NCBI RefSeq assembly: GCF_014650995.1
Contig: NZ_BMWA01000022.1
Coordinates: forward strand, 1-64,000
DNA length: 64,000 nt
Direction: 5' to 3'
DNA from: Streptomyces viridiviolaceus
Lineage (GTDB): Bacteria > Actinomycetota > Actinomycetes > Streptomycetales > Streptomycetaceae
Below, piece after piece: positions 63,676-64,000 of this stretch. Position 1 is the stretch's first letter; every line of letters begins with the position of its first letter. The notes beneath the pieces were generated by a model. That model saw only the letters and a program-made list of their open reading frames with translations. It searched no databases and was not told where the DNA came from. Made by a program: the position numbers and the translations under genes.

Positions 63676-64000
63676 TCAGCGCTGCCTGGGGTTGCCGCCC
63701 TTCGGCAGGCGCATGCCCTTCGGCATGGGGCCCTTCGGCAGCGGCATGTTGCTCATCAGGTCGCCCAGGGCGCGCAGCCGGTCGTTGGTCGTGGTGACCT
63801 GCGGGCCGGTCAGGACGCGGGGGAGCTTGAGCATGGTCGTGCGCAGCTTCTTCAGCTCGACCTGGTCCTCGCCGGTGCCCACGATCAGGTCGTGGACGGG
63901 CACGTCGGCGACGATCCGGTTCATCTTCTTCTTCTCGGCGGCCAGCAGGGACTTCACCCGGTTCGGGTTGCCCTCGGCGACCAGCACGATGCCGGCCTTG
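63676..64000 (-). CDS. DUF4191 family membrane protein (C-terminal part, cut by window edge)
   Basis: The last about 107 residues of a DUF4191 protein are visible (…VLVAEGNPNRVKSLLAAEKKKMNRI…, TMLKLPRVLTGPQVTTTNDRLRALGDLMSNMPLPKGPMPKGMRLPKGG). The N-terminal part with its membrane helices lies beyond 64000. Family function unknown. It corresponds to the gene following the RDD gene in S. coelicolor. Confidence 0.85.
   Translation of the reverse strand, partial: KAGIVLVAEGNPNRVKSLLAAEKKKMNRIVADVPVHDLIVGTGEDQVELKKLRTTMLKLPRVLTGPQVTTTNDRLRALGDLMSNMPLPKGPMPKGMRLPKGGNPRQR

Overview
The window is chromosomal DNA of a Streptomyces. It has very high GC with almost every third codon position G or C, short intergenic spaces, many GTG and apparently leaderless starts, and a gene set and order known from Streptomyces chromosomes (glnA, htpX-pspAB, glnII, malEFG, glnE, a glnA2-type gene, nadE, panB). 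Relative to the S. coelicolor numbering recalled for these genes it runs backwards, from about SCO2270 at the left to about SCO2196 at the right. No insertion sequence, integrase, prophage, CRISPR array, tRNA or rRNA was seen.

Layout. 1-8.9 kb is the most disturbed part: an 18-bp inverted repeat and gene remnants at the left edge, an Rsm22-type methyltransferase, a TetR regulator divergent from a DUF6243 gene, a primase/polymerase-like protein, a lipoprotein, and a damaged haem locus. In that locus a haem ABC ATPase lacks its N-terminal part and is fused to the 3' end of an unrelated gene, while an iron-box-controlled haem oxygenase remains intact. Then come map, a small conserved gene, a coding remnant, a SIS-like protein and a fragment duplicated from the pullulanase gene 32 kb away. 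9-23.5 kb holds npdG, a site-2 protease, a large SARP/NB-ARC regulator beside a two-gene drug-type ABC exporter, panB, a membrane-anchored endo/exonuclease/phosphatase protein, an MFS exporter with nested palindromes upstream and a duplicated 3' end, nadE, and a DUF3105/DUF305 pair. 23.5-30 kb has a glnA2-type ligase behind a repeat-rich leader, a VOC protein, glnE and a PAP2 phosphatase.

30-44 kb is the maltose/alpha-glucan block: malR (LacI type) divergent from malEFG and an alpha-glucosidase, then a secreted alpha-amylase and a 1,800-residue secreted amylase-pullulanase. CTTGC-type half-sites lie in the malR-malE gap and upstream of both secreted enzymes, so they read as one regulon: outside the cell the amylase and pullulanase cut glucans, MalEFG imports maltodextrins (no ATPase gene is present, so a shared one such as MsiK is expected), and the glucosidase finishes hydrolysis inside. 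44-49.6 kb carries a CHMI-like gene, a TetR gene, a hydrolase/ferredoxin-reductase pair and two poorly characterised proteins. 49.7-64 kb holds secreted proteins, an epimerase, a GlnRII candidate beside glnII, ArsC, a winged-helix protein, a 2-hydroxyacid dehydrogenase, pspAB-htpX, glnA with a textbook GlnR box, an RDD protein and a DUF4191 gene cut by the window edge.

Two glutamine synthetases, a GS-like ligase, the GS adenylyltransferase and a candidate nitrogen regulator lie within about 39 kb and surround the glucan-use genes. No wholly new multi-gene system is evident. The best leads are the haem-locus scar, the pullulanase fragment, the secreted protein pair flanking glnRII-glnII, the glnA2 leader, and several unusually perfect hairpins at gene ends or over a ribosome-binding site.
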